Source: Bufo bufo
Taxonomy: Eukaryota; Chordata; Amphibia; Anura; Bufonidae
Assembly: GCF_905171765.1 (NCBI RefSeq)
Contig: NC_053390.1
Location: 587,166,471-587,230,470 of the forward strand
Length of the DNA stretch: 64,000 nucleotides
Direction: 5' to 3'
Both the position numbers and the translations under genes were made by a program. The notes below the pieces were generated by a model. The model was not told the DNA's origin. It saw nothing but the letters and a program-made list of their open reading frames with translations, and ran no database searches. Below are positions 32,691 through 44,767 of this stretch, piece after piece (the first letter of the stretch is position 1; every line of letters begins with the position of its first letter).

Positions 32691-32799
32691 CATATTGGGC
32701 ATCGTCGCGTGCGTAAAAGTCGTCGCTATAAAAATAACTTTTGCCCAAACGCCTCGGATGAACGGTGTTAAAAATATAAAATAAAAACGGTGCCAAAAC

Positions 32800-34470
32800 A
32801 CCCATTTTTGGGCAAAATTTCCATTTGAATCCTTTTTGCAGGTAACAAAGCAAGGGTTAACAGCCAAACAAAACTCAATATCTATGGCCCTGATTCTGTA
32901 GTTTGCAGAAACACCCCATATGTGGTCGTAAATGGCTATATAGCCGCACGGCAGGGCATAGAACGAAGGGAACTCCATATGGTTTCTGGAAGGCAGATTT
33001 TGATGGACAGTTTTTTTTTTTACACCATGTCCCATTAGAAGCCCCCCCTGATGTAGCCTAGACTAGAAACTCCAAAAAAGTGACCCCATCTAAGAAACTA
33101 CACCCCTCAAGGTATTCAAAAGTTACTTTACAAACTATGTTAACCCTTTAGGTGTTCCACAAAACTAAATAGTGAATGTAGAAACAATTTTAGAATTATT
33201 TTTTTGTTACATTGCCTCAAAAAAGAGTAATATAGAGCAACCAAAAATCATATTTACCCCTAAAATAGTCCCAAAACAACAACCACCTTATCCCGTAGTT
33301 TCCTAGATGGGGTCACTTTTGTGGAGTTTCTACTCTAGGGGTGCATCAGGGGGCTTGAAAGGGTACATAGTGTAAATAAACCAGTCCAGCAAAATCTGCC
33401 TTCCAAAAACCATATGACGTTCCCCTTCTTCTATGTCCTGCCGTTTGGCCAAACAGTAGTTTACGACCACATATGGGGTGTTTCTGCAAACTACAGAATC
33501 GGGGCAACCCATTTTGAGTTTTGTTTGGCAGTTAACCCTTGTTTTACTCCTGGAAAAAATTGATTATATTGGAAAATTTTCCAAAAAATAGAAATTTCAA
33601 AATTGTTTCTCCATCTGCCATCAACTCTTGTGGAACACCTAAAGGGTTAACAAAGTTTGTAAACCCAGTTTTGAATACCTTGAGGGGTGTACTTTCTTAT
33701 ATGGAGTCACTTTTTTGAAATTTCTATTCTAGGGGTGCAACAGGGGGCTTCAAATGGGACATGGTATAAATAAAACCAGTCCTGCAAAATCTGCCTTCCA
33801 AAACCCATATGGTGTTCCCCTCCTTCTATGTGCTCTCGTTCGGCCAAACAGTAGTTTACGACCACATATGGGGTGTTTCTGCAAACTACAGAATCGGGGC
33901 AACCCATTTTGAGTTTTGTTTGGCAGTTAACCCTTGTTTTACTCCTGGAAAAAATTGATTATATTGGAAAATTTTCCAAAAAATAAAAATTTCAAAATTG
34001 TTTCTCCATCTGCCATCAACTCTTGTGGAACACCTAAAGGGTTAACAAAGTTTGTAAACCCAGTTTTGAATACCTTGAGGGGTGTACTTTCTTAGATGGA
34101 GTCACTTTTTTGAAATTTCTATTCTAGGGGTGCAACAGGGGGCTTCAAATGGGACATGGTATAAACAAAACCAGTCCTGCAAAATCTGCCTTCCAAAACC
34201 CATATGGTGTTCCCCTCCTTCTATGTGCTCCCGTTCGGCCAAACAGTAGTTTACGACCACATATGGGGTGTTTCTGCAAACTACAGAATCGGGGCAACCC
34301 ATTTTGAGTTTTGTTTGGCAGTTAACCCTTGTTTTACTCCTGGAAAAAATTGATTATATTGGAAACTTTTCCAAAAAATAGAAATTTCAAAATTGTTTCT
34401 CCATCTGCCATTAACTCTTGTGGAAGACCTAAAGGGTTAATAAAGTTTGAAAAAACTGTTTTGAATACCT
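32800..34470. repeat. one inverted and three direct 395-bp units in piggyBac 3' region
   Basis: Units holding CAAACTACAGAATCGGGG, TTTGTTTGGCAGTTAACCC and GAATACCTTGAGGGGTGT occur as direct copies starting about 33290, 33675 and 34070, nearly identical. An inverted copy occupies about 32830-33200. Short ORFs here are chance readings. Confidence 0.88.
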
Positions 34471-34974
34471 TGAGGGGTGTAGTTTCTATTATCTAAGCCT
34501 CACAATATGACTTCAAACCTGAACTGGTCCATAAAAAGTGGGATTTTGAAGATTTCTGAAAATTTCAAAATTTGCTTCTAAACTTCTAAGCCTTGTAACA
34601 TCCCCAAAAAATAAAATATCATTCCCAAAATGCTACAAACATGAAGTAGACATATGGGGAATGTAAAGTCATCACAATTTTTGGGGGTATTACTATGTAT
34701 TACAGAGGTAGAGAAACTGAAACTTTGAAATTTGCAAATTTTTCAAAATTTACGGTAAAAATTGTATTTTTTTATGCAAAAAAATTTACTTTTTTGACCC
34801 AATTTTAGCAGTGTCATGAAGTACAATATGTGACGAAAAAACAATCTCAGAACGGCCTGGGTAAGTCAAAGCGTTTTAAAAAGTTATGAGCACTTAAAGT
34901 GACACTGGTCAGATTTGCAAAAAATGGCCAAGTCCTTAAGGTGAAATAGGGCTGAGTCCTTAAGGGGTTAAAGG

Positions 34975-35160
34975 GGCACAATGTGGGCATAACTACTGTG
35001 AAAGTTGTACAGTGAAGGCCTAACTACTTTGAAGGGGCACAATATAGGCTTAACTACCATTAGATCGCACATATCTGGACAAAACTACTGTGAAGGTTGT
35101 ACAATGAGGGCAATACTACTGTAAGGGGGTACAATGTTTTAAAATATTGGCGGGGGGTGC
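34975..35160. repeat. diverged minisatellite, inverted relative to 7.6-7.9 kb
   Basis: Units with GGGGCACAATGTGGGCATAAC and CTACTGTGAA are the complement of the 33-bp unit at 7585-7905. Followed by a GC-rich stretch ending TAGGCACGCCACTG. Confidence 0.65.
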
Positions 35161-35464
35161 CAGAGAAAGGACCCGCCCCGGGTGCCAAACACTCTAGGCA
35201 CGCCACTGCCAATGGCGCAGAAGCTGAATGTGCTCCTGGCCAAGTTGCTGGTGCTGCAGTCCCTCCCTTTCCAAGTGGTGGACTCTGCACCTTTCAGAGA
35301 ACTAATGGCTTGTCCCAAGCCATCATTTCTTTGCCAAAAAGGCAGTACCAGCCCTGCACACATATGTAGAACAGAAGATGGGCCAGTCCTTGAGCCTGTC
35401 TGTGTCTGCCAAAGTGCAGGGCAGCACCGCGTGTGGAGCTATAACTATAATGAAGGACAATATA

Positions 35465-36513
35465 CACTCACCTAAAGAATTATTAGGAACACCTGTTCTA
35501 TTTCTCATTAATGCAATTATCTAGTCAACCAATCACATGGCAGTTCCTTCAATGCATTTAGGGGGGTGGTCCTGGTCAAGACAATCTCATGAACTCCAAA
35601 TGAATGTCAGAATGGGAAAGAAAGGTGATTTAAGCAATTTTGAGCGTGGCATGGTTGTTGGTGCCAGACGGGCCAGTCTGAGTATTTCACAATCTGCTCA
35701 GTTACTGGGATTTTCACGCACAACCATTTCTAGGGTTTACAAAGAATGGTGTGAAAAGGGAAAAACATCCAGTATGCGGCAGTCCTGTGGGCGAAAATGC
35801 CTTGTGGATGCTAGAGGTCAGAGGAGAATGGACCGACTGATTCAAGCTGATAGAAGAGCAACGTTGACTGAAATAACCACTCGTTACCACCGAGGTATGC
35901 AGCAAAGCATTTGTGAAGCCACAACACGCACAACCTTGAGGCGGATGGGCTACAACAGCAGAAGACCCCACCGGGTACCACTCATCTCCACTACAAATAG
36001 GAAAAAGAGGCTACAATTTGCACAAGCTCACCAAAATTGGACTTTTGAAGACTGGAAAAATGTTGCCTGGTCTGATGAGTCTCGATTTCTGTTGAGACAT
36101 TCAAATGGTAGAGTCCGAATTTGGCGTAAACAGAATGAGAACGTGTATCCATCCTCTGATGGCTACTTCCAGCAGGATAATGCACCATGTCACAAAGCTC
36201 GAATCATTTCAAATTAGTTTTTTGAACATGACAATGAGTTCACTGTACTAAAATGGCCCCCACAGTCACCAGATCTCAACCCAATAGAGCATCTTTGGGA
36301 TGTGGTGGAACGGGAGCTTCGTGCCCTGGATGTGCATCCCTCAAATCTCCATCAACTGCAAGATGCTACCCTTTTAATATGGGCCAACATTTCTAAAGAA
36401 TGCTATCAGCACCTTGTTGAATCAATGCCACATAGAATTAAGGCAGTTCTGAAGGCAAAAGTGGGTCCAACACCGTATTAGTATGGTGTTCCTAATAATT
36501 CTTTAGGTGAGTG
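35465..36513 (+). mobile_element. Tc1/mariner element 6 (1049 bp, internally deleted)
   Basis: Inverted ends CACTCACCTAAAGAATTATT and AATAATTCTTTAGGTGAGTG, flanked by TA (35463-35464, 36514-36515). It lies in hAT copy D. Confidence 0.95.
35612..36481 (+). pseudogene. Tc1 transposase, internal deletion and stop (element 6)
   Basis: Likely start MGKKGDLSNFERGMVVGAR, with HTH SISQSAQLLGFSRTTISRV, a second HTH and the first Asp in VAWSDESRFLLR. The region between WRKQNENVYPS and DGYFQQDNAPCHKA is deleted, but the second Asp is kept. A TAG at 36215-36217 follows IISN. The frame then continues to SPDLNPIEHLWDVVE (Glu) and KAKVGPTPY. All DDE residues exist, but deletion and stop make it inactive. 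Confidence 0.87.
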
Positions 36514-37999
36514 TATGTCCACTGGATAAATGTGGTTCCTGCCCAGCCACACCAGCAACTTGGCCAGGTAATGCAGCTTCTGCCTCCACGTTCTCACACT
36601 GTTGGTCCTGCGACAATGTCCGCCTCTGCCTCCTCATTCTCCACCGTGCCCTCAGCCTCCACTGCAAGGACAATTCACAGTGCACCTCCAGCATACCACA
36701 TGTGCAGGGCACAACAGTGTCATGCTGTTCTGCACCTAGTTTGCCTGGATGAACAAAGTCACACAGGAGAGGAACTGCTCTGCGTCCCTCATCAAGAAAT
36801 CGAAACCTGGCTTTCTCCTCGACAACTCAAAAGGAAGAATATGGTGTCGGCGCTGCGTCAAGGAGTGCCTGCATGGTGCACATGTTCAATCTGGTTGTAA
36901 AGCGGTTCCTGAAGTCTTCACCCCTTCTGCAAGACATCCTGAAAATGGACAGGAAACTTTGCATGCACTTCAGCCACTCGTACACTGCAAAGAACACCCT
37001 CCTTAAGCTTCAGCGGTAATGTTTCCACCCGTGGGAATTCCACCCTCCATATGTTGGACCAATTATATGAACAGAGAAAGTCCATAAATGATTTCTTGAT
37101 GATACAGGTGGACAGAGGTACTCCTCTGTGTAACTTCGATGTTAGCCAGTGGTAGCTCATGCATGACACCTGCCGTTTGCTCGGGCCCTTTGAGGAGGCC
37201 ACTTTATTTGTCAGTTGCCAGCACTATGGGATGAACAACATAATTCCACTGATTCATGTCCTAGAGCACATGGTGATAAATATGACTGGCCAGGGGACAG
37301 GAGACATGGCGATTACATTTCATGGCCACATGAGCCTTGTGGGGGCTGAACTAGAGGAGGAGGAGGACATTCGAGCACAAGCAATGCATAGAGAATTGGG
37401 TGATTTTTCTACACAGGTGACAGGAGAGGAGGAGCAGGAGCAGCCAGAGGAGTGACAGTGCAATGAGGAAGACAAGGCAGAGGACCCAGACACACCGTGG
37501 CAGTATGCAGTGGAAATGGAGGCAGGGAGTCCCTCCGAGTCCCTTGCGAAAATGGCCTGATGTATGCACAGTTGCTTGCGTGATGACAGCCGAATTGTCA
37601 CCATTCAGCAGAGGGATGACTACTGACTCTTCACCATGTTATACCCTCACCAACGGTCCAAAATGGGGGCCTTTTTTACACCCGCTGAGAGGGAGGACAA
37701 ACTGAACTACTGGGGCCATAGTTACCCCAATGAGAACTCGCCTGTCCACCCAAAATGTGGAGAAACTGACCTTTGTGAAGATGAATCAGGCATGGATCAG
37801 CCAGGATTTTCAAACACCAGTGCCTGTTGCATCAGATTTCATCATCCATGTTGTCACACCTAAACTTTGTCAAAAGAGACCTGCTTCTTCTGGCTACCTG
37901 CTTCAGCTTCTAATCTGATGCTGCCACCCGCCTGATGCCACACCTGCTGCCAGGTGCTCCTACTGCCACCCACCATCTTCAGCTGGTACTGGTATTGCC

Positions 38000-40730
38000 T
38001 CCCAACTGTCACTGGGTCACTCTCTTGTCTCCTCATGCTGCTGCCACATCACCACTCTGTGGACTCCTCATGCTGCTGCTAACTCAACACTATGTCACTG
38101 GGCCACTCTGTGGTCTCTCATGCTGCTGCCACATCACCACTCTGTGGTCTCCTCATGCTGCTGCCACCTTACCACTTTGTGGTCTCCTTATGCTGCTGCC
38201 ACCTCACCACTATGTCTCTGGACCACTCTGTGGTCTCCTCATGCTGCTGCCACATCACCACTCTGTGGTCTCCTCATGCTGCTGCCACCTCACCACTCTT
38301 TTTTCTCCTCATGCTGCTGCCACCTCACCACTCTATCACTGGGCCACTGTGTGGTCTCCTCATGCTGCTGCCACATAACCACTCTGTGGTTTCTTCATGC
38401 TGCTGCTACCTCACCACTATGTCTTTAGGTATCTCTGTGGTCTCCTCATGCTGCTGCCACCTCACCACTCTGTGGTCTCCTCATGCTGCTGCCACCTCAC
38501 CACTCTGTCACTGGGCAACTCTGTGGTCTCCTCATGCTGCTGCCACATCACCACTCTGTAGTCTCCTCATGCTGCTGCCACCTCACCACTCTGTAGTCTC
38601 CTCACGCTGCTGTTACCTTAACACTATGTCACTGGGCCACGCTGTGGTCTCCTCATGCTGCTACCACATCATTACTCTGTGGTCTCCTCATGCTGCTGCC
38701 ACCTTACCACTCTGTCACTCGGCCACTCTGTGGTCTCCTCATGCTGCTGCCACATCACCACTCTGTGGTCTCATCATGCTGCTGCCACCTCACCACTTAG
38801 TGATCTCCCCATGCTGCTGCCACCTCACCACTATGTCTCTGGACCATTCTGTGGTCTCCTCATGCTGCTGCCACCTCACCACTCTGTGGTTTCTTCATGC
38901 TGCTGCCACCTCACCACTATGTCACTGGGTCTCTCTGTGGTCTCCTCATTCTGCTGCCACCTCACCACTCTGTTTTCTCCTCATGCTGCTGCCACCTCAC
39001 CACTCTGTCACTGAGCCACTCTGTGGTCTGCTCATACTGCTGCCACCTCACCACTCTGTGGTTTCTTCATGCTGCTGCCACCTCACCACTATGTCACTGG
39101 GTATCTCTGTGGTCTCCTCATGCTGCTGCCACCTCACCACTCTGTCACTCGGCCACTCTGTGGTCTCCTCATGCTGCTGCCATATCACCACTCTGTGGTC
39201 TCATCATGCTGCTGCCACCTCACCACTTTGTGATCTCCCCATGCTGCTGCCACCTCACCACTATGTCTCTGGACCATTCTGTGGTCTCCTCATGCTGCTG
39301 CCACCTCACCACTCTGTGGTTTCATCATGCTGCTGCCACCTCACCACTTTGTGATCTCCCCATGCTGCTGCCACCTCACCACTATGTCTCTGGACCATTC
39401 TGTGGTCTCCTCATGCTGCTGCCACCTCACCACTATGTCACTGGGTCTCTCTGTGGTCTCCTCATTCTGCTGCCACCTCACCACTCTGTTTTCTCCTCAT
39501 GCTGCTGCCACCTCACCACTCTGTGTTTTCTTCATGCTGCTGCCACCTCACCACTATGTCACTGGGTATCTCTGTGGTCTCCTCATGCTGCTGCCACCTC
39601 ACCACTCTGTCACTCGGCCACTCTGTGGTCTCCTCATGCTGCTGCCACATCACCACTCTGTGGTCTCATCATGCTGCTGCCACCTCACCACTCTGTAGTA
39701 TCCTCATGCTGTTGCTACCTCAACACTATGTCACTGGGCCACTCTGTGGTCTCCTCATGCTGCTGCCACATCATTACTCTGTGGTCTCCTCATGCTGCTG
39801 CTAACTCAACACTATGTCACTGGGCCACTGTGTGGTCTCCTCATGCTGCTGCCACCTCACCACTCTATCAGTGAGCCACTCTGTGGCCTCCTCATGCTGC
39901 TGCCACATCACCACTCTGTGGTCTCCTCATGCTGCCGCCACATCACCAGTCTGTGGTCTCCTCATGCTGCTGCCACCTCACCACTCTGTGGTCTCCTCAT
40001 GCTGCTACCACCTCACCACTCTGTGGTCTCCTCATGCTGTTGCTACCTCAACATTCTGTCACTGTTGAACTCTGTGGTCTCCTCATGCTGCTGCCACATA
40101 ATTACTCTGTGGTCTCCTCATGCTGCTGCTAACTCAACACTATGTCAATTGTCAACTCTGTGGTCTCCTCATGCTGCTGCACCTCACCACTCTGTAGTCT
40201 CCTCATGCTGCTGCTACCTCAACACTATGTCACTGGGCCACTCTGTGGTCTCCTCATGCTGCTGTCACCTCACCACTTCGTGGTCTCCTCATGCTGCTGC
40301 CACATCACCACTCTGTTGTCTCCTCAGGCTGCTGCCACCTCACCACTCTGTCGCTAGGCCACTATAAGGTCTACTCATGCTGCTGCCACATCATTACTCT
40401 GTGGTCTCTTCATGCTGCTGATAACTCAACACTATGTCACTGGTCAACTCTGTAGTCTCCTCATTCTGCTGCCACCTCAACACTCTGTCACTGGGCCACT
40501 GTGTGGTCTCCTCATGCTGCTGCCACATCACCACTTCGTGGTCTCCTCATGCTGCTGCCACATCACCACTCTGTTGTCTCCTCAGGCTGCTGCCACCTCA
40601 CCACTCTGTGGTCTCCTCATGCCGCTTCTACCTCAACACTATGTGGTCTCCTCATGCTGCTGCCACCTCACCACTCTGTCATTGGGCCACTCTGTGGACT
40701 TCTCATGCTGTTCTTCCCACTGCATGACTG
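38000..40730. repeat. 35-bp minisatellite array, about 2.7 kb (hAT D 3' UTR)
   Basis: The basic unit ACTCTGTGGTCTCCTCATGC plus TGCTGCCACCTCACC is 35 bp; some units carry an 18-bp extension with ATGTCACTGGGCCAC. Long plus-strand ORFs in all three frames arise because the unit lacks stops. It follows the hAT D C-terminus at once, as in the other hAT copies. Confidence 0.93.
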
Positions 40731-41210
40731 TGCCACTATTTTGCCTTTTTGGCCTGGTTGACATTATCATTTTTTTGACCCTTCTTCTTATCTGTCAGAA
40801 GAAAGGAAAAATGAGACGAACAACGGATCCTGTCCATGTAGCAGCTGTAAGGCCTGTATGACATGGTCCCTATTTTACATCAGAATTGGCTTATGATTTG
40901 GTAGCTTAAAGCAGGAGTGGGTACACAACACAGAAGACATGCAAATATTCCATTCACGTGTCATCTCTGTTTTGGGTCCACTCCTGCTTTTTTTTGGGGC
41001 TTTAGCAATACTGATGGATTACTGACCAAATGCTGACCAAGTGAAGGCAGATGCTCAACAGACAGGATCCGCTTTTTTGGAGGTTATTGTTCTGACGGAT
41101 CAGAGGAAGGGCAAAATAATCTGTGATGTCAACACAAACTTACTTCTAACACCCTCTCCACTCTGTCAGGGGGGCGGCTCTACTTGTGTGAGCGTTTAAT
41201 AGAACAGGCT
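40731..41210. other. probable hAT D 3' terminal region, unresolved
   Basis: Unique-looking sequence after the array (GACCCTTCTTCTTATCTG, TATGACATGGTCCCT). No clear inverted end or duplication was found, so the right limit of hAT D is unknown. Confidence 0.4.
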
Positions 41211-41214
41211 CTCC

Positions 41215-41780
41215 CCTAGTTTTTCCTCTGACTCCGCCCTCTACCAATCCTTTTACTGGTTCCTCATTGCCCAGGAAATTCAGTTTAAAATACTAACAGC
41301 TATATATAAGGCCATCCACAACCTGTCCCCTCCTTACATTACCTACTTTCTTGATACATCTCCACACGTAATATCAGATACTCACAGGATTTCTTCCTTA
41401 GTTCTCCTCTCATCTGTTCCTCACATAATCGACTTTAAGATTTCTCATGTGTCTCTCCCATACTCAGGAACTCGCTACGCAAGCACATCAGATTCTCCCG
41501 CAACATCCAAATCTTCAAATTTTATCTTAAAACTCACCTCTTCAGAAAAGCCTACCACTTGCAATAAGCATGCTGCCACCACACAGCCAAATGAGCAGAA
41601 TTTACCCTCACCTACTGTACTCTTTCCCCTTCCTTTGTAGAATGTAAGCTCTTGCGGGCAGGGTCCTCTCCCTTTCTGTACCAGTTTCTTGTTTACTGTA
41701 TTTTTATATTATGTATGTGTAACCCTCTTTCGATGTACAGTACCATGGAATTAATGGCGCTTTCAAATAAATAATAATGG
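41215..41780 (+). mobile_element. LINE 3' end (CR1/L2-like), 5'-truncated
   Basis: The plus strand encodes, with shifts, pieces such as FTGSSLPRKFSLKY and AIHNLSPPYITYFLDT. It then has the end typical of many vertebrate LINE ORF2s (FKFYLKTHLFRKAYHLQ-like) and a short 3' UTR with CTCTTGCGGGCAGGGTCCTC and AATGGCGCTTTCAAATAAATAATAAT. The A/T-rich tail repeats end the copy. The RT core is missing. Confidence 0.6.
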
Positions 41781-43555
41781 ACTGAGCTGCACCATGTGAC
41801 TGATGAACATGACGTCACTGGCCTAGGGTAAGGTATGAAGAGACCACAGCACTCAACAGAGCACTGTGGCCTCCTCAAATTTCTAATTGGCTAGTGTACA
41901 AGGCATTGGACCCCCTCCCTGTAGCTAGGTCTTCTGTCTGATGACAGTTTGGAGTGACCTTGATGTTAAATGTCCATGTGTTTTCAAGGCAGGGCATGAA
42001 ATAATGCAGCGGCCATTGAGTGGTGTAGTATGAGTCAGCAAACTATGCCAGCTTTAACATAACAAATGTATTTCTTTACTGGAATGAAAAATAGGGTTTG
42101 TAGTACTATACATCCAAGAACAGTCTGTACACAGTGCAAATCCTCCACAGATGTTTGTGCATGAGTTAGGCAATGTTGGAAGCAGTGGCTCTCTGGTTAC
42201 CCTATGTCTTGCTAAAGTCTCTGTCTGGTGACTATTGATAATATTCTATCATTAATCCTTGAAATTTGCAGTGTGAGATGAAGGTTCAATGTTATAACTG
42301 GCCAATCCTGTTCTGAGGTGGGTCTGCAGCAGGGTCTGGACTGCTTTACGCAGGTTACCTTGCCTGGCCATGCAGATTCTCCAATCTTGTCCTTCTTCCT
42401 CTCTTTCTGAAAGAATATGCAGAAAACTGTGAGTCTCTGAAATTTGAGGTTTTTGACCTGAGGAGAGGATCAAGTGGTGTTTTCTTCCTCCTCAATCAAG
42501 CTCTCCCTCAGACTGACTAGAACTCTCTAGAGCAAGGGGTGCAGCCAGCCCACACCATAAGCTCCTAAGAGGTCTGAGCCAGGGTTAGATAACCCTGCCT
42601 GTGCTTACCTATGCATCACCATTTCTTCTTCTATCATATCCTGCTCTCACTAAGGGCAGCAGAAATGATCTGACAGGTTTACCTCATGTTCCAGACAAAC
42701 CTTCCTAAATGATAGATAGGATGAATTATTTTACATGTACAAAGATCTATATAAGATTAAATAAAATATTGGTAATATATTTGCTTATCCTTGGCTAGGT
42801 AATGATATATTCCATTGATTAACAGCTCTGTTATTTTACCTTAGAGATATTGTAATAGCTGCCAAGATCTACATTTCAATAGCACCTGCAACAAGAAGTT
42901 ATTTAAAAAAAAATATTTCAGTCATTTGACACAGAAATACTTGGAGAAGATTTTTACCTGTGTTGTAACATACAGGTATAGTAAGCTGCCAAGAACAGCT
43001 CAATCGGTCAAGATATCAGGAGGAATCACACTGTTCATTGCTTCAATGCTAAATGTTTGCTCCTTGGAATGGGATATATAGGTCCCGTGGAGGCTAACCA
43101 GTAAGCACAAGAAAGAGGAAGCACTGTGTGATGATTTTAGCAGTGTACCGTATGTGATCTTTGTTATCCGCTGAATAAACAGTCCTATGGTAGCCATAGA
43201 TTTACGAGCTGTTGTCAGATTCCTGACAGCCTAGACATCCAACATTGCCAAATACAGACAAGATAGGATGTGCTTTAACAGCATAACTAAGAAATACCAT
43301 TTTAAGTCATGGGGGAATCATTGTATTTTTTTTGTTCCTAGCATACGAAGATAACAGATCTACTTATTTTACTTATGGCTAATATAATAAAATGTCATTA
43401 TGTATTTATACATTCATGTATTGGTATTTATACATTTATGCATTTATACATTCATGTATTGGTATTTATACATTTATGTATTTAGACAGTACATTCAAGA
43501 GGTTGTCCATTATCTACTGAGAAATGCTGTTCTCGGATTAATCTTTCACACTGTC
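41781..43555. other. no gene recognised
   Basis: AT-rich sequence, with a short imperfect repeat of TTTATACATTCATGTATTGG units at 43400-43480. Short ORFs have no family signature I can recognise. Confidence 0.6.
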
Positions 43556-43565
43556 ACACTATATA

Positions 43566-43987
43566 CAGTGGTGCAGCATGGGTTGCCAGCACCCGGGGCC
43601 AGGATGCTGCAGGGTAGGCCATATTCTCAATCCACCCCCCAACCCTACCGTGAAACAAATATGTGTTTGGACATTACATACATGACTACAAAATATACAG
43701 GAGAATACAGCACCACATACCTTATCCATCCAGTGACATCTCCTGTGATGTAGACTTTCCTCAACGTCTTCATTCAGACCACCATGATGCCTTCTTTAAG
43801 CCGTGTCTCGTCTCTGCAGAGTTTTATTATTAGTTATTATATATAATGGCCCCCTATGTATAATATATAATGGCCCCTCTGTAATATTAGGATATATAAT
43901 GGGCCATTAATTATCCTAATAATACAGAGGGGGATATTATATAATAATACAGGGGTGTCATTATATATAATAATTATACAGAGGGGC

Positions 43988-44036
<49 letters not shown>

Positions 44037-44759
44037 TAAAATAATAGAGAGGGGCCATGATATATCCTAATATTACAGAGGGGTCATTATATATAATAAT
44101 TATACAAAAGGGCCATTATATATTATAATTATACAGGGGGCCATTATATATTATAGTTATATAGCGGGGCCATTATATATAATAATTATACAGGAGGGGC
44201 ATTATATATTATACAGAGGAGCCATTAATAATGGGCCCTCTGTATAATTATAATATATAATGACCCCTCTGTATAATATATAATGGCCCCTCTGTATAAT
44301 ATATAATGGCCCCTTTGTATAATATATAAAGGTCCCCATTCTTTCTAAATATAGCCGCCTACTTTGTATCTTTTCTGACACCCCACTCCATAGTGCCCCC
44401 AGTATGGCCCCTAGTACTTACATAAAAAATAAAAAAATACTCACCTCTCTTCATTGCGTCTTGTAGCCTTTGCTCGGGCGTCCTAGGGCAGGCGGTCAGG
44501 AACACATCACCGTGCCCTCCTGTGCGGCGTAATCACGTCATCTCACGAAACCCAGAGCAGGAGGTCACGGTGATGTAATAGCGATCTCCTGCGCCATTCT
44601 ACTGCTTCATAGGCTTCAGGCCTGGCCTGAAGCTTATGAGGCAGAACGGAGGGGATGGGAGCCATAGGCTTCCATCACCCTCATTATACTACCTGCTGCC
44701 TGGCGCCCCCTACAATTTGGCGCCCGAGGCAACGGCTCCCCTGGCCCCCCACACCACTG
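43566..44759. mobile_element. hAT-type non-autonomous element, 1194 bp
   Basis: The ends CAGTGGTGCAGC and CCACACCACTG are inverted and flanked by the 8-bp duplication ACTATATA (43558-43565 and 44760-44767). The inside is AT-rich, with many TATAATGGCCCCTCTGTA units in both orientations and a TA microsatellite. No coding sequence. Confidence 0.85.
43840..44340. repeat. AT-rich units in both orientations plus (TA)n
   Basis: Units of about 30-45 bp with GGGGCCATTATATAT or its complement alternate across the hAT-type element. A (TA)n run lies at 43990-44030. Confidence 0.85.
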
Positions 44760-44767
44760 ACTATATA

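Larger units (their letters stand above)
31616..34967 (+). mobile_element. piggyBac-type element, 3' half
   Basis: It holds the C-terminal half of a piggyBac transposase and a 2.5-kb non-coding 3' part with repeated 395-bp units. The right end is GAGTCCTTAAGGGG followed by TTAA at 34968-34971. The left side begins abruptly inside the coding sequence next to the gypsy remnant. Confidence 0.8.
35200..37870 (+). pseudogene. hAT transposase D (BED-type family), heavily decayed, split by Tc1
   Basis: The first piece reads QKLNVLLAKLLVLQSLP and FQVVDSAPFRELM, matching LNASISKLLAYEML and FRLVDTDSFKQLM in copy B, then a SLSVSAK-like stretch. Tc1 element 6 interrupts it. After it, VHWINVV parallels the HWVNVV of copy B. 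Then come CLDEQSHTGEELL (compare LGDRPHTAQELW), frame-broken core pieces, an acidic segment (about 37340-37500) and the C-terminal end LSTQNVEKLTFVKMNQAWI. The BED finger and many catalytic positions are lost. It is a distinct, older subfamily than A and B. Confidence 0.75.

Noticed and set aside
32463..33035. 190-codon minus-strand ORF
   Set aside because: It runs through a foldback MITE and the 395-bp units, with no family signature; it is a chance reading.
35537..35611. Upstream Met as start of Tc1 element 6 transposase
   Set aside because: The first 25 residues lie before the usual MGKKGDLSNFERG start and have no counterpart in Tc1 proteins; the start at 35612 fits better.
38092..39874. 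Long ORFs (420 and 325 codons) as a novel repeat protein
   Set aside because: They are readings of a 35-bp minisatellite lacking stops in all three frames; no start context, domain or codon constraint is visible.
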